Shown here: positions 51,822-61,254 of the stretch, piece after piece | Numbering within the stretch: the first letter of the stretch is position 1 | Layout: every line of letters begins with the position of its first letter | From: Peredibacter starrii | GTDB taxonomy: Bacteria; Bdellovibrionota; Bacteriovoracia; Bacteriovoracales; Bacteriovoracaceae | Assembly (NCBI RefSeq): GCF_034259205.1 | Contig: NZ_CP139487.1 | Location: 806,001-870,000, forward strand | Reading direction: 5' to 3' | DNA length: 64,000 nucleotides | Position numbers and translations under genes: made by a program | The notes under the pieces: generated by a model | What the model was told of the DNA's origin: nothing | The model's database searches: none | The model's input: only the letters and a program-made list of their open reading frames with translations

Positions 51822-52805
51822 TTACTCCAAGATAGAATTAATTTTAGTCTGAGCTTCTTTCATCTCTGTTTTATATCTCGTTACAATGTCGCTTACTGAT
51901 TCGATTTTTTTCGTGAATTCAATCGAACTTCCGGCCACCCAAAGACTCTTGTAGTTAGCACTAAATGCGGCCTTCTCGAGTGCCTTCATACCTTTGTAGT
52001 AAGTCAGCATCTTGGCATACTTTTTAAGCTGCTTATTTTTATTCAAAACGCTTTCCACGATATTTTGTTCGGTACCGATTTTTTGCACGTAAGGAGTGTT
52101 GATCACAGTACAACGACTACCTGAGAGCTTTGTTGTGACCACAATATCTTCACCGCGATATTTCACACAGGCGTCTTTGTAATCTTGAGAAACCGGAGAT
52201 TCGTGAGTGGCGATGAAAGGTGAGCCGATTGAAAGTCCATCAGCACCAAGCGAAAGCATTGAAACAATCCCTGCACCGGTTCCCACACCACCGGCCGAGA
52301 TCACCGGAATTTTACAAACTGATTTAAGACCTGGAATGAGTACACTTGCGGGAATATTACCTAAGTGTCCACCCGCGCCTGAATTCACAGCAATCACTCC
52401 ATCAGCACCCAGATCTTCAACTTTCTTCGCGTAGTTTTCTTCGATTACGTCACAGAAAACTTTAATACCTTGTTTGTGAGATTCACGAATCACTTCCTCA
52501 GGAGAACCAAGAGAAGTGATGAAGAAGTTCACGCCCAGATCAAGACACTTATAAAGTTGTTTCTTCGCCAGAATGTTTGATTTGTTAACGATGATGTTCA
52601 CACCAAAAGGCCTATTGGTTTGAGATTTAATTTCCTTAATACCAGCTTCAAGCTCTTCAATCGTTCTGAAATTCAGGGCCGGAATGCAACCAGCGATTCC
52701 ATTTTCGGCCGCTGCCACAATCATCTTAGTGTTAGTAACAAGAAACATTGGGGCCATGATAATAGGTAATTCGATTCCCAACATCTCTGTAAGTTTCGTT
52801 TTCAT
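51822..52805 (-). CDS. nitronate monooxygenase family FMN enzyme
   Basis: The 327-residue TIM-barrel flavoprotein belongs to the nitronate monooxygenase/FabK group (2-nitropropane dioxygenase family). It has LGIELPIIMAPMF at the N-terminus, NSGAGGHLGN in the middle (FMN/phosphate and catalytic His loop) and VISAGGVGTGAGI, GADGLSIGSPFIATHES in the C-terminal half. The same motifs occur in enoyl-ACP reductase FabK, so the activity is not certain. The start is ATG 52805 (AGGAG upstream). The thioesterase partner hints at acyl-chain metabolism. Confidence 0.88.
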   Translation of the reverse strand: MKTKLTEMLGIELPIIMAPMFLVTNTKMIVAAAENGIAGCIPALNFRTIEELEAGIKEIKSQTNRPFGVNIIVNKSNILAKKQLYKCLDLGVNFFITSLGSPEEVIRESHKQGIKVFCDVIEENYAKKVEDLGADGVIAVNSGAGGHLGNIPASVLIPGLKSVCKIPVISAGGVGTGAGIVSMLSLGADGLSIGSPFIATHESPVSQDYKDACVKYRGEDIVVTTKLSGSRCTVINTPYVQKIGTEQNIVESVLNKNKQLKKYAKMLTYYKGMKALEKAAFSANYKSLWVAGSSIEFTKKIESVSDIVTRYKTEMKEAQTKINSILE

Positions 52806-52928
52806 ACTGCTCCTGTGTGGATTGGGCACATGTGTCATTGTAAGGCAAAGTCATAGAAGTTTCACTTCCCAAACAACTTTGAATTATGGGTTAATTATAC
52901 CAATCATTTTAATACAAGGATGGATGAA

Positions 52929-54113
52929 ATGAAGAAATTGTCAGGATTATTGGCCCTCACTCTCTCTACCGTAGCGTTCGCAGCTCCCAAGGCTCAATGG
53001 CTGACAGTCGACAACCAGGTTCTCGCCAAAATCCGTCCCAAACTTAACAAATCAGTTCAAACAGTTTTCTCTGCCCAAGGCGCTTCAGTCGTGAAACTCA
53101 CGGCCGAAGAAGTTGAGCAACTTTCTGAGGTAATTCACCACGAGCTTAATCGTTGTGGTGGTTTCATGGCCCATGAGTCTCAAGAAGAGGCCGTAACAGC
53201 TCTTTCTCAGCAAGGTGAAATGTACTTTGCTAAGAGTGCTATCTTCTCTGATTACACAATCAATCAGGCGACAATGGTTCGTCCGATGGTGTCTCAAGTT
53301 GCTGAGCCATCAATTCGCGACATGATCCTTAAGCTTTCAAACTTCAACACTCGTTACTACAAATCTGATACAGGTGTTAAATCTTCTGAGTTCATTCGTG
53401 ATGTATGGGCCGGACTTGCTCGTAACAGAAATGATGTGACGGTTGAACTTTTCAAACACAAAAACTGGCCACAAGCTTCGATCATCATGACGATCCAGGG
53501 TTCTGAACGTCCAAATGAAGTGGTGGTACTTGGTGGTCACGCAGATTCAATCGCGGGCTTCTTCGGCGGTGGCGGACGTGCTCCAGGCGCTGATGACAAC
53601 GCTTCTGGTATCGCAACAATCACTGAGGTTATCCGTATTCTGATGAATAACAATTTCAAGCCGAAGCGCACGATCCAGTTCATGGGTTACGCGGCCGAGG
53701 AAGTTGGTCTTCTTGGTTCAAAAGATATTGCTGCTTCTTATAAGGCGAAAGGTGCTCAGGTTGTAGGAGTTATGCAACTTGATATGACTCTTTACAAAGG
53801 TACAGCTGATAAAGACATCGTTCTTATGTCAGATTATACCAACCAGGCCCAAAATGAATTCATCGGTAAACTGGTAGATGAGTATGTGAAAGTTCCTTGG
53901 GGTTATTCTCGTTGTGGTTACGGCTGTTCTGATCACGCTTCATGGACCGCCAATGGCTACCCAGCTTCAATTCCATTTGAGGCAACTATGGATGAGAGTA
54001 ACAAAAGAATCCACACTGCTCAGGATACTCTAGAAACTTCTGGCGGTGATGCGAAGCACGCTGCTAAATTTGCTAAGTTGGCCACGGCTTTCGTGGTAGA
54101 ATTAGCAAACTAA
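52929..54113 (+). CDS. exported M28 family zinc aminopeptidase
   Basis: The 394-residue product has a signal peptide (MKKLSGLLALTLSTVAFAA). The peptidase domain has the paired zinc sites of family M28: VVVLGGHADSI (first His/Asp), GADDNASGIATITEV (bridging Asp), GYAAEEVGLLGSK (catalytic Glu/Glu), MQLDMTLYKG (Asp) and SIPFEATM with IHTAQDT (His). It resembles Vibrio leucyl aminopeptidase. ATG 52929 has AGGA 9 nt upstream; an ATG at 52920 is too close. Expected to trim peptides in the periplasm or outside the cell. Confidence 0.94.
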   Translation: MKKLSGLLALTLSTVAFAAPKAQWLTVDNQVLAKIRPKLNKSVQTVFSAQGASVVKLTAEEVEQLSEVIHHELNRCGGFMAHESQEEAVTALSQQGEMYFAKSAIFSDYTINQATMVRPMVSQVAEPSIRDMILKLSNFNTRYYKSDTGVKSSEFIRDVWAGLARNRNDVTVELFKHKNWPQASIIMTIQGSERPNEVVVLGGHADSIAGFFGGGGRAPGADDNASGIATITEVIRILMNNNFKPKRTIQFMGYAAEEVGLLGSKDIAASYKAKGAQVVGVMQLDMTLYKGTADKDIVLMSDYTNQAQNEFIGKLVDEYVKVPWGYSRCGYGCSDHASWTANGYPASIPFEATMDESNKRIHTAQDTLETSGGDAKHAAKFAKLATAFVVELAN

Positions 54114-54129
54114 CAAGATTTGGAACAAA

Positions 54130-56862
54130 TTGAGCAATGAACTTAGGTCCCTTTATCAGGACATCCGCACTAACTTAGAAACTTCACGTAAAGCCTTAAT
54201 AACGACCAGTATTCTGGGAGACGACGAGTCTTCCAGAATGCGACCTCTCGAAGATTCAGAGATTGTTTTAAACACCCTCGAATCTATCGCAGTTGATACT
54301 CGAGCAATGCTCGATGCCCATCCTTCCTTAGAATCTCTTTTCGAAAAAGCATTCGGCCGTATTCGCGAAGTATTTGATCGCGAAGCGATTGTTGAAACCG
54401 CACTAGTGGAAGATTTTATCTTTCCAGTGACTTCAACATATCCTGTCGTGGTGGATGGTCAGTTTAGTCGCGAGATGACTGAATCTTATAAGGAGACTTA
54501 TAAGGCGTGGTCAGAAGAAAAGATCGCCAAGCACCTTGAGACTCAAAATCTCGTAAAATTAAACTTTGATATTAAACTCAATGACCGAGATCTCAGCTGT
54601 CAGTGTGTTCAGTGTCTAGGTGATTATCGTACACAGGTAAGAGAAGCGGTATTCGCCACTCAAACTGGCATGATCGATAAGATTGAAGAAAAACTTCATG
54701 ACTGGGTACTGGTTAAACGCATCAGCGATATTTCAAACGCTGTGTTTGATCTGAAAAAGAACCTTGATAAAAACTTTCATCAGTTAAGAAATAAGCTTAA
54801 GCGTTCTTCAGTTAATAAACTTGAGAATGAAGTGAAGCACCACTTTCGTACTAAGTTCGGTTCTAAGTCTGAACTAGGAAAAGTGTATAAAGAGAAACTA
54901 ACGGTCTTCTTCAACACTCTTTTAGTAGAGCAGGGACTTAAGCCTGAACTGGTCTCAGCAGAAGAGTACGATCGTTTCTATCTTCAACTCGAAACCAACA
55001 TCTGGAAGGGAGAAGTTTTCCTCCGAAAGGAATTCGAGCGCTTCACACAAGCGATTCTAGCTCTTAAACGCAAAGACGTATCTTCATCGATTCTAAGAGA
55101 TTATCTCGGACAGTTCTGGCTACACGCTGATGCTCGTCGAATGAACCGTCGTGTGATTTATCACATGGGTCCAACTAACTCGGGTAAAACCTATCATGCT
55201 ATTGAGGCCCTGGTTCAAGCGAAGAAGGGCTGCTATTTGGCGCCTCTAAGACTTCTGGCCTCAGAACTATACGATACGATGAACCTTAAAGGTGCTAAGA
55301 CCACACTTCTCACTGGTGAAGAAGTGATCGAAGTTCCTGATGCGACTCACTTCTCTTCAACGATTGAGATGGCCAAGCTTCAGCAAAAGTTTGATTGCTG
55401 TGTCATCGATGAAATTCAAATGTTAACAGATCCTCAGAGAGGTTGGGCATGGACCCGCGCTCTGGTGAATATTCAGGCCGATGAAATCCATCTTTGTGGT
55501 GACCACTCTGTCCTGGAACTTGTTAAAAAGATCCTGGCCCTTTGTGGTGATACGCTTGAAATTCGTGAATACACACGTATGACAGAACTCAATGTTCTGA
55601 ATCATCAGATTCCGCTTTCGCAGATGCAGAAAAACGATGCCCTCATTGTGTTCTCTCGTAGAAATGCTCTGAAATATAAAGCTGATCTTGAAGAACTTGA
55701 TTTTAAAGTATCGATTGTTTATGGACGTCTTTCTCCGGAAGTTCGTCGTGAGCAGGCCCGTAAATTCGACGAAGGTGAAACTGATATCATGGTATCAACT
55801 GATGCCATCGCCATGGGGATGAACCTTCCAGTAAAACGTATCGTCTTCTCAGCTTTATCTAAGTTTGTAGATGATAAAGAGAACCCCCTTACATACTCGG
55901 AGATCAAGCAGATCGCCGGGCGTGCCGGACGTTTTAAACGTTTCCCGGTCGGTGAAGTGACTACACTAAACCGTGTGGAAGATGGGTTACATATTCTAAG
56001 AAATGCTCTCTCTCACCACTTAGGTCAGAGTGATAAAGCGATGGTTGGTCCGGATTTAGATATCTTCTCATCTGTGAACCATGCCCTTGAATCGAATTCA
56101 CTTCCGATTCTTTCGCTTTCTGAGTTCCTGCGTCTCTTCAACACCATGACTTTCCAAAAACCATTCTACTGCGTAGATATGAAGGAGATGATTGAGCTTG
56201 CTGAGATGGTGGAAGCGGCTGACGAGAACCGAACACTCACGTATGCGGAGATCTTCGGATTTGCTTGTGCTCCTGTGAACTTGGGCCTTATGGAACACGT
56301 TCAGTACTACATGTGGATTCTTAATCATTATGTGAGCAATCAGAGTATTTACAATGAACCGATTGATGAAAAGTCGGACAACATTGATTATCTTGAGACT
56401 TCAATTAAGTGTGTTGAGTTGTTCCAATGGTTATCTCGTCACTTCAATCAAAAGAACTTTGAATACGATGAGAGACAATTATTAGAGAACAAGACAAAGG
56501 CCATTGAACGACTTAATGAGCTTCTTTCTGACAAGATCTCTAAAACTTGTTCAAGTTGCGGATGTAAAATGCCGGCAAATGCCCGCTTCAACATCTGTGA
56601 TGAGTGTTTCTCAAAACGCCGTTTCGGCCGTCGTCCTTCTCGTGAAGAGGGTCGCCACGAGGGTGGTCGACAAGATGGTGGTCGAGGTGAACGTCCACAT
56701 CGCGGTAAATCTGGTGGTAGACCAGGTGGCGAGCGAAGTGGTATCTCTGCAGGCTCAGACCGTGGTGGACCGAGAAGATCTTCTCGTCCAGGTAGCGGCG
56801 GACCTAAGAGAAGTGGCGGAGGAAAGAGTGATGCCGCAAAAGCCTTTAGAAAACACAGATAA
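54130..56862 (+). CDS. SUV3-like RNA helicase with zinc ribbon and RG-rich tail
   Basis: The 910-residue protein has three parts. Residues 1-340 are helical with no clear family, including a C-x2-C pair (CQCVQC, about 157-162). The superfamily 2 helicase core has Walker A HMGPTNSGKTYHAIEAL (about 347-354), VIDEIQMLTDPQ (about 426), VSTDAIAMGMNLP and QIAGRAGRF, the pattern of mitochondrial degradosome helicase SUV3. The C-terminus has CSSCGCKMPAN...CDEC, a zinc ribbon, then an RGG/RG-rich tail of about 80 residues, usual for RNA binding. It begins at TTG (GGA 5 nt upstream); an internal ATG at residue 36 is an alternative. Confidence 0.88.
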   Translation: MSNELRSLYQDIRTNLETSRKALITTSILGDDESSRMRPLEDSEIVLNTLESIAVDTRAMLDAHPSLESLFEKAFGRIREVFDREAIVETALVEDFIFPVTSTYPVVVDGQFSREMTESYKETYKAWSEEKIAKHLETQNLVKLNFDIKLNDRDLSCQCVQCLGDYRTQVREAVFATQTGMIDKIEEKLHDWVLVKRISDISNAVFDLKKNLDKNFHQLRNKLKRSSVNKLENEVKHHFRTKFGSKSELGKVYKEKLTVFFNTLLVEQGLKPELVSAEEYDRFYLQLETNIWKGEVFLRKEFERFTQAILALKRKDVSSSILRDYLGQFWLHADARRMNRRVIYHMGPTNSGKTYHAIEALVQAKKGCYLAPLRLLASELYDTMNLKGAKTTLLTGEEVIEVPDATHFSSTIEMAKLQQKFDCCVIDEIQMLTDPQRGWAWTRALVNIQADEIHLCGDHSVLELVKKILALCGDTLEIREYTRMTELNVLNHQIPLSQMQKNDALIVFSRRNALKYKADLEELDFKVSIVYGRLSPEVRREQARKFDEGETDIMVSTDAIAMGMNLPVKRIVFSALSKFVDDKENPLTYSEIKQIAGRAGRFKRFPVGEVTTLNRVEDGLHILRNALSHHLGQSDKAMVGPDLDIFSSVNHALESNSLPILSLSEFLRLFNTMTFQKPFYCVDMKEMIELAEMVEAADENRTLTYAEIFGFACAPVNLGLMEHVQYYMWILNHYVSNQSIYNEPIDEKSDNIDYLETSIKCVELFQWLSRHFNQKNFEYDERQLLENKTKAIERLNELLSDKISKTCSSCGCKMPANARFNICDECFSKRRFGRRPSREEGRHEGGRQDGGRGERPHRGKSGGRPGGERSGISAGSDRGGPRRSSRPGSGGPKRSGGGKSDAAKAFRKHR

Positions 56863-57670
56863 TCCAATTTCATATTTTGAATATGCTAAAACTATCCTCC
56901 AGGGCACGACTCTGGAGGATAAGTATTTTTCTGCTGCCATTAACTGGGACGAATGGAAGGGAATCGAGCTTCCTAGTTTACCTGGTCGAGCGGCACCTAT
57001 TAATTTCTCCGCAGATCAAATCAAATTTCCTAAAGCTCCGAACCTAAACATTGCTGAGAAGAAGGCAATTGCTCTTCATAGCTTCGCTAATCACGAGCTA
57101 CTTGCCATTGAGATGATGGCAGCGGCGCTTTTGATTTATCCTCATAAAACTGAAGAAGACATTCGGTTTAAGCGTGGAATTGTTTCCGCCTTAAAAGACG
57201 AACAAAAGCATTTAGGTCTTTATATCGCTCGTTTAAATGAGCTCGGTTATCAATTTGGTGATTTTCCGCTGAATGATTTCTTCTGGCGTCAGATGACCAA
57301 ACTGAAAACGCCCAATCAATATACGGCCGTGATGTCTCTGACTTTCGAAGCAGCGAACCTGGATTTTGCTCAGTACTATGCCAAGATCTTCCGTGATTTT
57401 GGTGATGAGAAAACCGCCGATATTCTAGACATCGTGCTGGAAGATGAAATCAGCCATGTGGCCTTTGGATCTCACTGGATGAAGAAGTGGCGCGAAGATA
57501 AGGATCTTTGGAGCTACTATCTGGAAAGCCTGCCTTTCCCGCTGACTCCGGCCCGAAGTAAAGGCATTGGTTTTGATCCTAAGATTCATGAGCGGGCGAT
57601 GAATGATGCCGACTTCACTCATAAGCTTGATCTCTTTGAAGATGATTTTAAAATCACAAAGCGGTGGTAA
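56831..57670 (+). CDS. ferritin-like protein of the DUF455 family
   Basis: The 279-residue protein resembles the DUF455 (COG2833) ferritin-like group. The four-helix bundle carries E-x-x-H pairs: FANHELLAIEMMAAAL (E/H), LKDEQKHLGLYIARL, LTFEAANLDFAQ and LEDEISHVAFGSHW, giving a di-metal site. Its function is unknown; similar proteins include MiaE-like tRNA hydroxylases. I start at ATG 56831 because GGAGGAA is 8 nt upstream and lies in the helicase coding sequence. The 32-nt overlap with the helicase and the TAATG overlap with the next gene indicate one operon. Confidence 0.85.
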   Translation: MPQKPLENTDNPISYFEYAKTILQGTTLEDKYFSAAINWDEWKGIELPSLPGRAAPINFSADQIKFPKAPNLNIAEKKAIALHSFANHELLAIEMMAAALLIYPHKTEEDIRFKRGIVSALKDEQKHLGLYIARLNELGYQFGDFPLNDFFWRQMTKLKTPNQYTAVMSLTFEAANLDFAQYYAKIFRDFGDEKTADILDIVLEDEISHVAFGSHWMKKWREDKDLWSYYLESLPFPLTPARSKGIGFDPKIHERAMNDADFTHKLDLFEDDFKITKRW

Positions 57671-58707
57671 TGAAATCCATCAAATTTAATGCTGATTACG
57701 AGAGTGTTCTTTTCTCTAATAGGCCGGCACCTGTTATTAATCAGGCGCTGGAGTTTTTGGCGTTCTTTGTGGATGAACGTCCGCTGATCACTTCTAAAAA
57801 ATACACTGAAGAATATCTCGGTTATGTTGAGGCGATTACGGGTAGAAAACCGGTTCTTAAGAAAGAAGGACAGGCCGAAAATTTCTGGGGCAAATTGGTA
57901 AACTTACCTCTGGAGAAAAAGCTCAATTCCAAAATAGAAAGTTCAAAATTTATTATCGATCAAAAGTGGTGTGATCATACCTATATAATTCATTCACTCG
58001 AAGAACTGAATGGGTTGGATGATCGCCTTTATCTTGCGAAGAATCCGTTCGGAATGTCAGGTCAAAATTTTGTGACCTTCAACAAATGCGCCGTAGATAA
58101 AGTGGAGCCGCTTTTGAAGTACGGTGCTGTCATTGTTGAGCCGTTCTTTGATCGTAAGTACGATTTTTCCCATTACGTTTTTCCTGATGGAAAAAAGATT
58201 TGTTATCAAAATCTTGTCGACGGCAAGTTTCAGTACCGAGGAACTCTTTTCAATAATTATCAAAATGCTTCCATTGAGAATCTTGGCTTCTATTCAGAAA
58301 TCTCCAAGACCGAATGGGACAAGTTTCAAGAGCAATTAGAGAGCATTATCAGCTTCTATCGTGCAGAAGGCGCGGTGGATGGTTTCTCCATCGATTCATT
58401 TGTTTATCTGGAAAGAGGGGAGCTTAAAATCCGCGCGATGAGTGAGATTAATTATCGCCGCACGATGGGACTTGTGTGCTATCTGCTGGCAGAAAAATTT
58501 GCGACCACTCCTTGGTGTGCTTTCTTACTTGCCAAGGCCACTCAGCACAAAGTGATTCCGGTGGATAAAACCATGATTCAGTTGTCTCCAGGTGACTCAC
58601 GTTACGAAATGTATTTTCTCTCGGCCAGTGACCGAGAGAATGGTAAGAAACGTTTTGTTGAATTGAAAGAATTACTGCCTGACTGCCAATTTCCGGTAGA
58701 GCTCTAG
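57670..58707 (+). CDS. ATP-grasp-like protein
   Basis: The 345-residue protein shows ATP-grasp landmarks. LYLAKNPFGMSGQNFV is the flexible Lys/Gly-rich ATP loop, YGAVIVEPFFDRKYDFSHYV is the purine-binding hinge and KIRAMSEINYRRTMG carries the Mg-binding E-x-N. It would join a carboxylate to an amine or thiol, but the substrate is not evident. It begins in a TAATG overlap with the ferritin-like gene (start chosen at 57670; a GTG two codons earlier has no better ribosome site). Its end overlaps the convergent aldolase gene by 36 nt. Confidence 0.7.
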   Translation: MKSIKFNADYESVLFSNRPAPVINQALEFLAFFVDERPLITSKKYTEEYLGYVEAITGRKPVLKKEGQAENFWGKLVNLPLEKKLNSKIESSKFIIDQKWCDHTYIIHSLEELNGLDDRLYLAKNPFGMSGQNFVTFNKCAVDKVEPLLKYGAVIVEPFFDRKYDFSHYVFPDGKKICYQNLVDGKFQYRGTLFNNYQNASIENLGFYSEISKTEWDKFQEQLESIISFYRAEGAVDGFSIDSFVYLERGELKIRAMSEINYRRTMGLVCYLLAEKFATTPWCAFLLAKATQHKVIPVDKTMIQLSPGDSRYEMYFLSASDRENGKKRFVELKELLPDCQFPVEL

Positions 58708-59289
58708 AATAATTTTTCCGGCCTCTTCTGGAGTGGCCCCATAAGAAATGATTCCGTCTTCATGACCTTTCATCACAAAAATTCCGGATGTCTTAGTTCC
58801 CATTAACTGAGAAGCGGCTTCGGCCATGGCCTGAGTTCCGTAAGGAACATCATCTGAAATATAATCAAACGGTCCGTTACACATCATCTCCCAAAGTTTT
58901 TGGTGATGAACGTGAAACACGTAATTGATATTTGGATTCGCCTCATACATGCCGTAGTGGGTGAGGGATTCACTTGATGGAGGAATTAAACCTTCCGCTG
59001 TGACCGATCCTTTTTTCAGATCGCATTCAATCACTTTCGAATAATGATGGGCCTGAAGATGGGCCAGGTGCCCAGTTTGGCTTCCGGTGATAATGAAAGT
59101 CTTCTTTCCAATGCGAGAAGAAAGGTTACCATAGCCGATCTTGTCGATCGGATATTCACCAATGAGTGCCAGTTTAAAAAACAGCGCCCGCCACTTTTCC
59201 AAGGCAATGACCTGGTTCATTTCAGGTGCTGGTGCCCGTTTTAGTGTTAATTTGAACTTGATGACGCCTTCGTCACGATTGGTATTCAC
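58672..59289 (-). CDS. class II aldolase/adducin family protein
   Basis: The 205-residue protein has the zinc-dependent class II aldolase/epimerase fold (fuculose-phosphate aldolase, methylthioribulose-phosphate dehydratase relatives). Key residues: GYGNLSSRIGKKTFIITGSQ (phosphate/substrate loop), SSESLTHYGMYEANP, with E as the base, and VFHVHHQKLW (H-x-H metal site). A third His is expected from GHEDGIIS. It starts at GTG 59289 with AAGGA 7 nt upstream. Product specificity is not shown by sequence. Confidence 0.88.
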   Translation of the reverse strand: MNTNRDEGVIKFKLTLKRAPAPEMNQVIALEKWRALFFKLALIGEYPIDKIGYGNLSSRIGKKTFIITGSQTGHLAHLQAHHYSKVIECDLKKGSVTAEGLIPPSSESLTHYGMYEANPNINYVFHVHHQKLWEMMCNGPFDYISDDVPYGTQAMAEAASQLMGTKTSGIFVMKGHEDGIISYGATPEEAGKIILELYRKLAVRQ

Positions 59290-59427
59290 AGATAAGTCCT
59301 TGATCTCCTATGGGATTTGATTGCAAATGCCACAGGCTGCCTTATAATGAGAATACTGGATAACATAGTCTAAGTACAAGACCCAATTCAAATAGGAGCG
59401 GTTATCCTCGATAAAATCGTCAATGAC

Positions 59428-60525
59428 TTGAAGGCCAAACTTCCATTTCTTAAAAAGAAAGAAGAAGAAGGCGACGAGTTAGAGGAAAATTCAGAAGCAG
59501 ATGAGTCATCACGTTCAGAGGACGCGACGGGTGCTACTGATTTGTCTTCAGTTGAGGAACTGGAAGAAGAGGCCGAAGAGGCTGCTGCTTCAAATGCATC
59601 TCTCATTCATAAATTAAAAGCAAAAATTCAATCACTCAGTGCGAAGCCTGCTAAGCCAAAGAAGGCCGTAGCAGAGGAAGAAGAACCTGCTCTTGATGAT
59701 GAGGCAGCAAAAAAGAAAAAGCGCAGTCGTATCATTCAAGCAGTGATTGGACTGGGTCTCGTCATCTTCCTAGCAGAAGATTACATCATCCCTAAAGAAG
59801 AACCGGCAGAAAATGTTCCGGTTCCACCTCCAGTATCAAGACGTCGTCCGGAGACAAAGCCAGCAGAACAAACTCCTCCTGCGACAGTTGATACAACGAC
59901 GCCTGCTACAGAAGCGCCAGTAACACCGACGGAAGCAACTCCAACGGAGACGACGCCGGCCGAAACAATGCCAACTGAGACAGCTCCAAGTGAAACAGTG
60001 GCGACCGAATCAACAACGACCACGGAAACACTTCCGGATTCTCCAGTTGATGTGACTTCGACAGAAGTTCCTTCCGAAGCAACTCCAGAAAACACAACTC
60101 CTGCAATCGAAGAACCCTCTGATTCAACAATCACGGATGTTCCGGTTGAGACGACTCCATCGGTTTCAATGGACACAATTGATGGTGAGGCGACTCCTTC
60201 TGATGACAATCTGACTGACCAGATTCTTCAGGACCTTGAGAAACAGGCAAAGGGGACTGAACCCAAGAAAACAATCAAAGAATACGTGGCCCCACCTGAC
60301 TATGAATATCGTGGTCGTGGTCTTGTCTATAATTGCCAAGGTAAACACTGGGCATGTGTAGATGCTCCCAGCTATAAGATCTGTGAAGACAATGCGGCTT
60401 CAACTCAGTTCTTAAAGAAAGCGATCGAATGTCATCCGGTGAATATCTATGAGACACAAAAAGGCTGTGAGAGCACTCAGAATAGAATGGTGTCGAGCAG
60501 TGCTAAGACGGCGTTCTGTAACTAG
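59428..60525 (+). CDS. acidic, Thr/Pro-rich single-span membrane protein with Cys-rich C-terminus
   Basis: The product (365 residues from TTG 59428) has an acidic, Ala-rich N-terminal half (to about 95), a basic KKKKRSR patch, one membrane helix (IIQAVIGLGLVIFLA, about 101-115) and a long periplasmic stalk rich in Thr, Pro, Glu and Ser. The C-terminal 70 residues are a compact domain with several cysteines (VYNCQGKHWACVD, YKICED, AIECHP, KGCEST, AFCN), most likely disulfide-bonded. The real start may be upstream: AGGAG at 59394-59398 is 5 nt before an in-frame ATC at 59404. Function unknown. Confidence 0.75.
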   Translation: MKAKLPFLKKKEEEGDELEENSEADESSRSEDATGATDLSSVEELEEEAEEAAASNASLIHKLKAKIQSLSAKPAKPKKAVAEEEEPALDDEAAKKKKRSRIIQAVIGLGLVIFLAEDYIIPKEEPAENVPVPPPVSRRRPETKPAEQTPPATVDTTTPATEAPVTPTEATPTETTPAETMPTETAPSETVATESTTTTETLPDSPVDVTSTEVPSEATPENTTPAIEEPSDSTITDVPVETTPSVSMDTIDGEATPSDDNLTDQILQDLEKQAKGTEPKKTIKEYVAPPDYEYRGRGLVYNCQGKHWACVDAPSYKICEDNAASTQFLKKAIECHPVNIYETQKGCESTQNRMVSSSAKTAFCN

Positions 60526-60531
60526 AAACAG

Positions 60532-61254
60532 TTAAGCTGCGTTCTTGTCGAATTTCTTGTCCATAAGTGGAATGAAAAATTGATCTTCGCCTTTAAGCGC
60601 TTCCTTCTTCATACCTTGAATGAACATTTTTACAAGATGCGGATCGAATTGAGTGCCTGAGAATTGAATTAGTTCTTCGAAGGCAACTTCATATGGAAGT
60701 CCTTTACGATAAGGACGAGTCGAAGTCATAGCATCAAATGTGTCAGCGATAAGAATGATTCTTGCGGCAGTCGGAATATCTTCGCCTTTAAGACCTAGCG
60801 GATAACCTTTACCATCAAAACGCTCATGGTGAAGACGGGCGTTGTCGGCGATTTTTTGGAACATCGGAAAGTCTTTCAGGATTTCGTAAGAATTCTCCGG
60901 ATGTTTTTTCATGATTTGGAATTCTTCCTCAGAGAGGCGAGAAGGTTTATTCAATACGGCATCGGGAGTTCCGATTTTGCCGATATCATGGAAAATAGCA
61001 GATAGCTCCAGCTCATACATTTCTTCTGGTGAAAGTCCTGCCTCTGCACCTGTTACTAGTGAGAAGTAGGCAACACGCATACTGTGACCAAATGTATAGT
61101 TGTCTTTAGCATCGAGAGCTTTAAGGATTGTGCGAGCGGCCTGTTCACTGATTTTCTTGTTTTCATCTTTTAATGCTTCTACTTGTGCTGCCATTCCCAA
61201 GAGGGAAAGAGCAGTACTCATTGTCGGCAGCTCGAAGACATTATTTTTTTTCAT
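60532..61254 (-). CDS. HD-GYP domain cyclic-di-GMP phosphodiesterase
   Basis: The 240-residue protein is a stand-alone HD-GYP domain with a short N-terminal helix. It hydrolyses c-di-GMP in this family. The metal and signature residues are present: GHSMRVAYFS, AIFHDIGKIGTPD (H89-D90), LHHERFDGKGYPLGLKGEDI (HHE...GYP, about 142-152) and ADTFDAMTSTRPYRKG. It has no receiver or sensor, so regulation must come from partners. I prefer the ATG at 61254 (GGA 7 nt upstream); another lies at 61266. Confidence 0.93.
   Translation of the reverse strand: MKKNNVFELPTMSTALSLLGMAAQVEALKDENKKISEQAARTILKALDAKDNYTFGHSMRVAYFSLVTGAEAGLSPEEMYELELSAIFHDIGKIGTPDAVLNKPSRLSEEEFQIMKKHPENSYEILKDFPMFQKIADNARLHHERFDGKGYPLGLKGEDIPTAARIILIADTFDAMTSTRPYRKGLPYEVAFEELIQFSGTQFDPHLVKMFIQGMKKEALKGEDQFFIPLMDKKFDKNAA

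Noticed and set aside
56448-56873. Arg/Pro-rich frame antisense to the helicase RG tail
   Set aside because: It is the mirror of GGT/CGT-rich codons; no ribosome site, and the sense frame is confirmed by the zinc ribbon.
59781-60209. Val/Ser/Gly-rich frame antisense to the Thr/Pro-rich stalk
   Set aside because: It is an antisense reading of ACA/ACT-rich codons, with no start signal.
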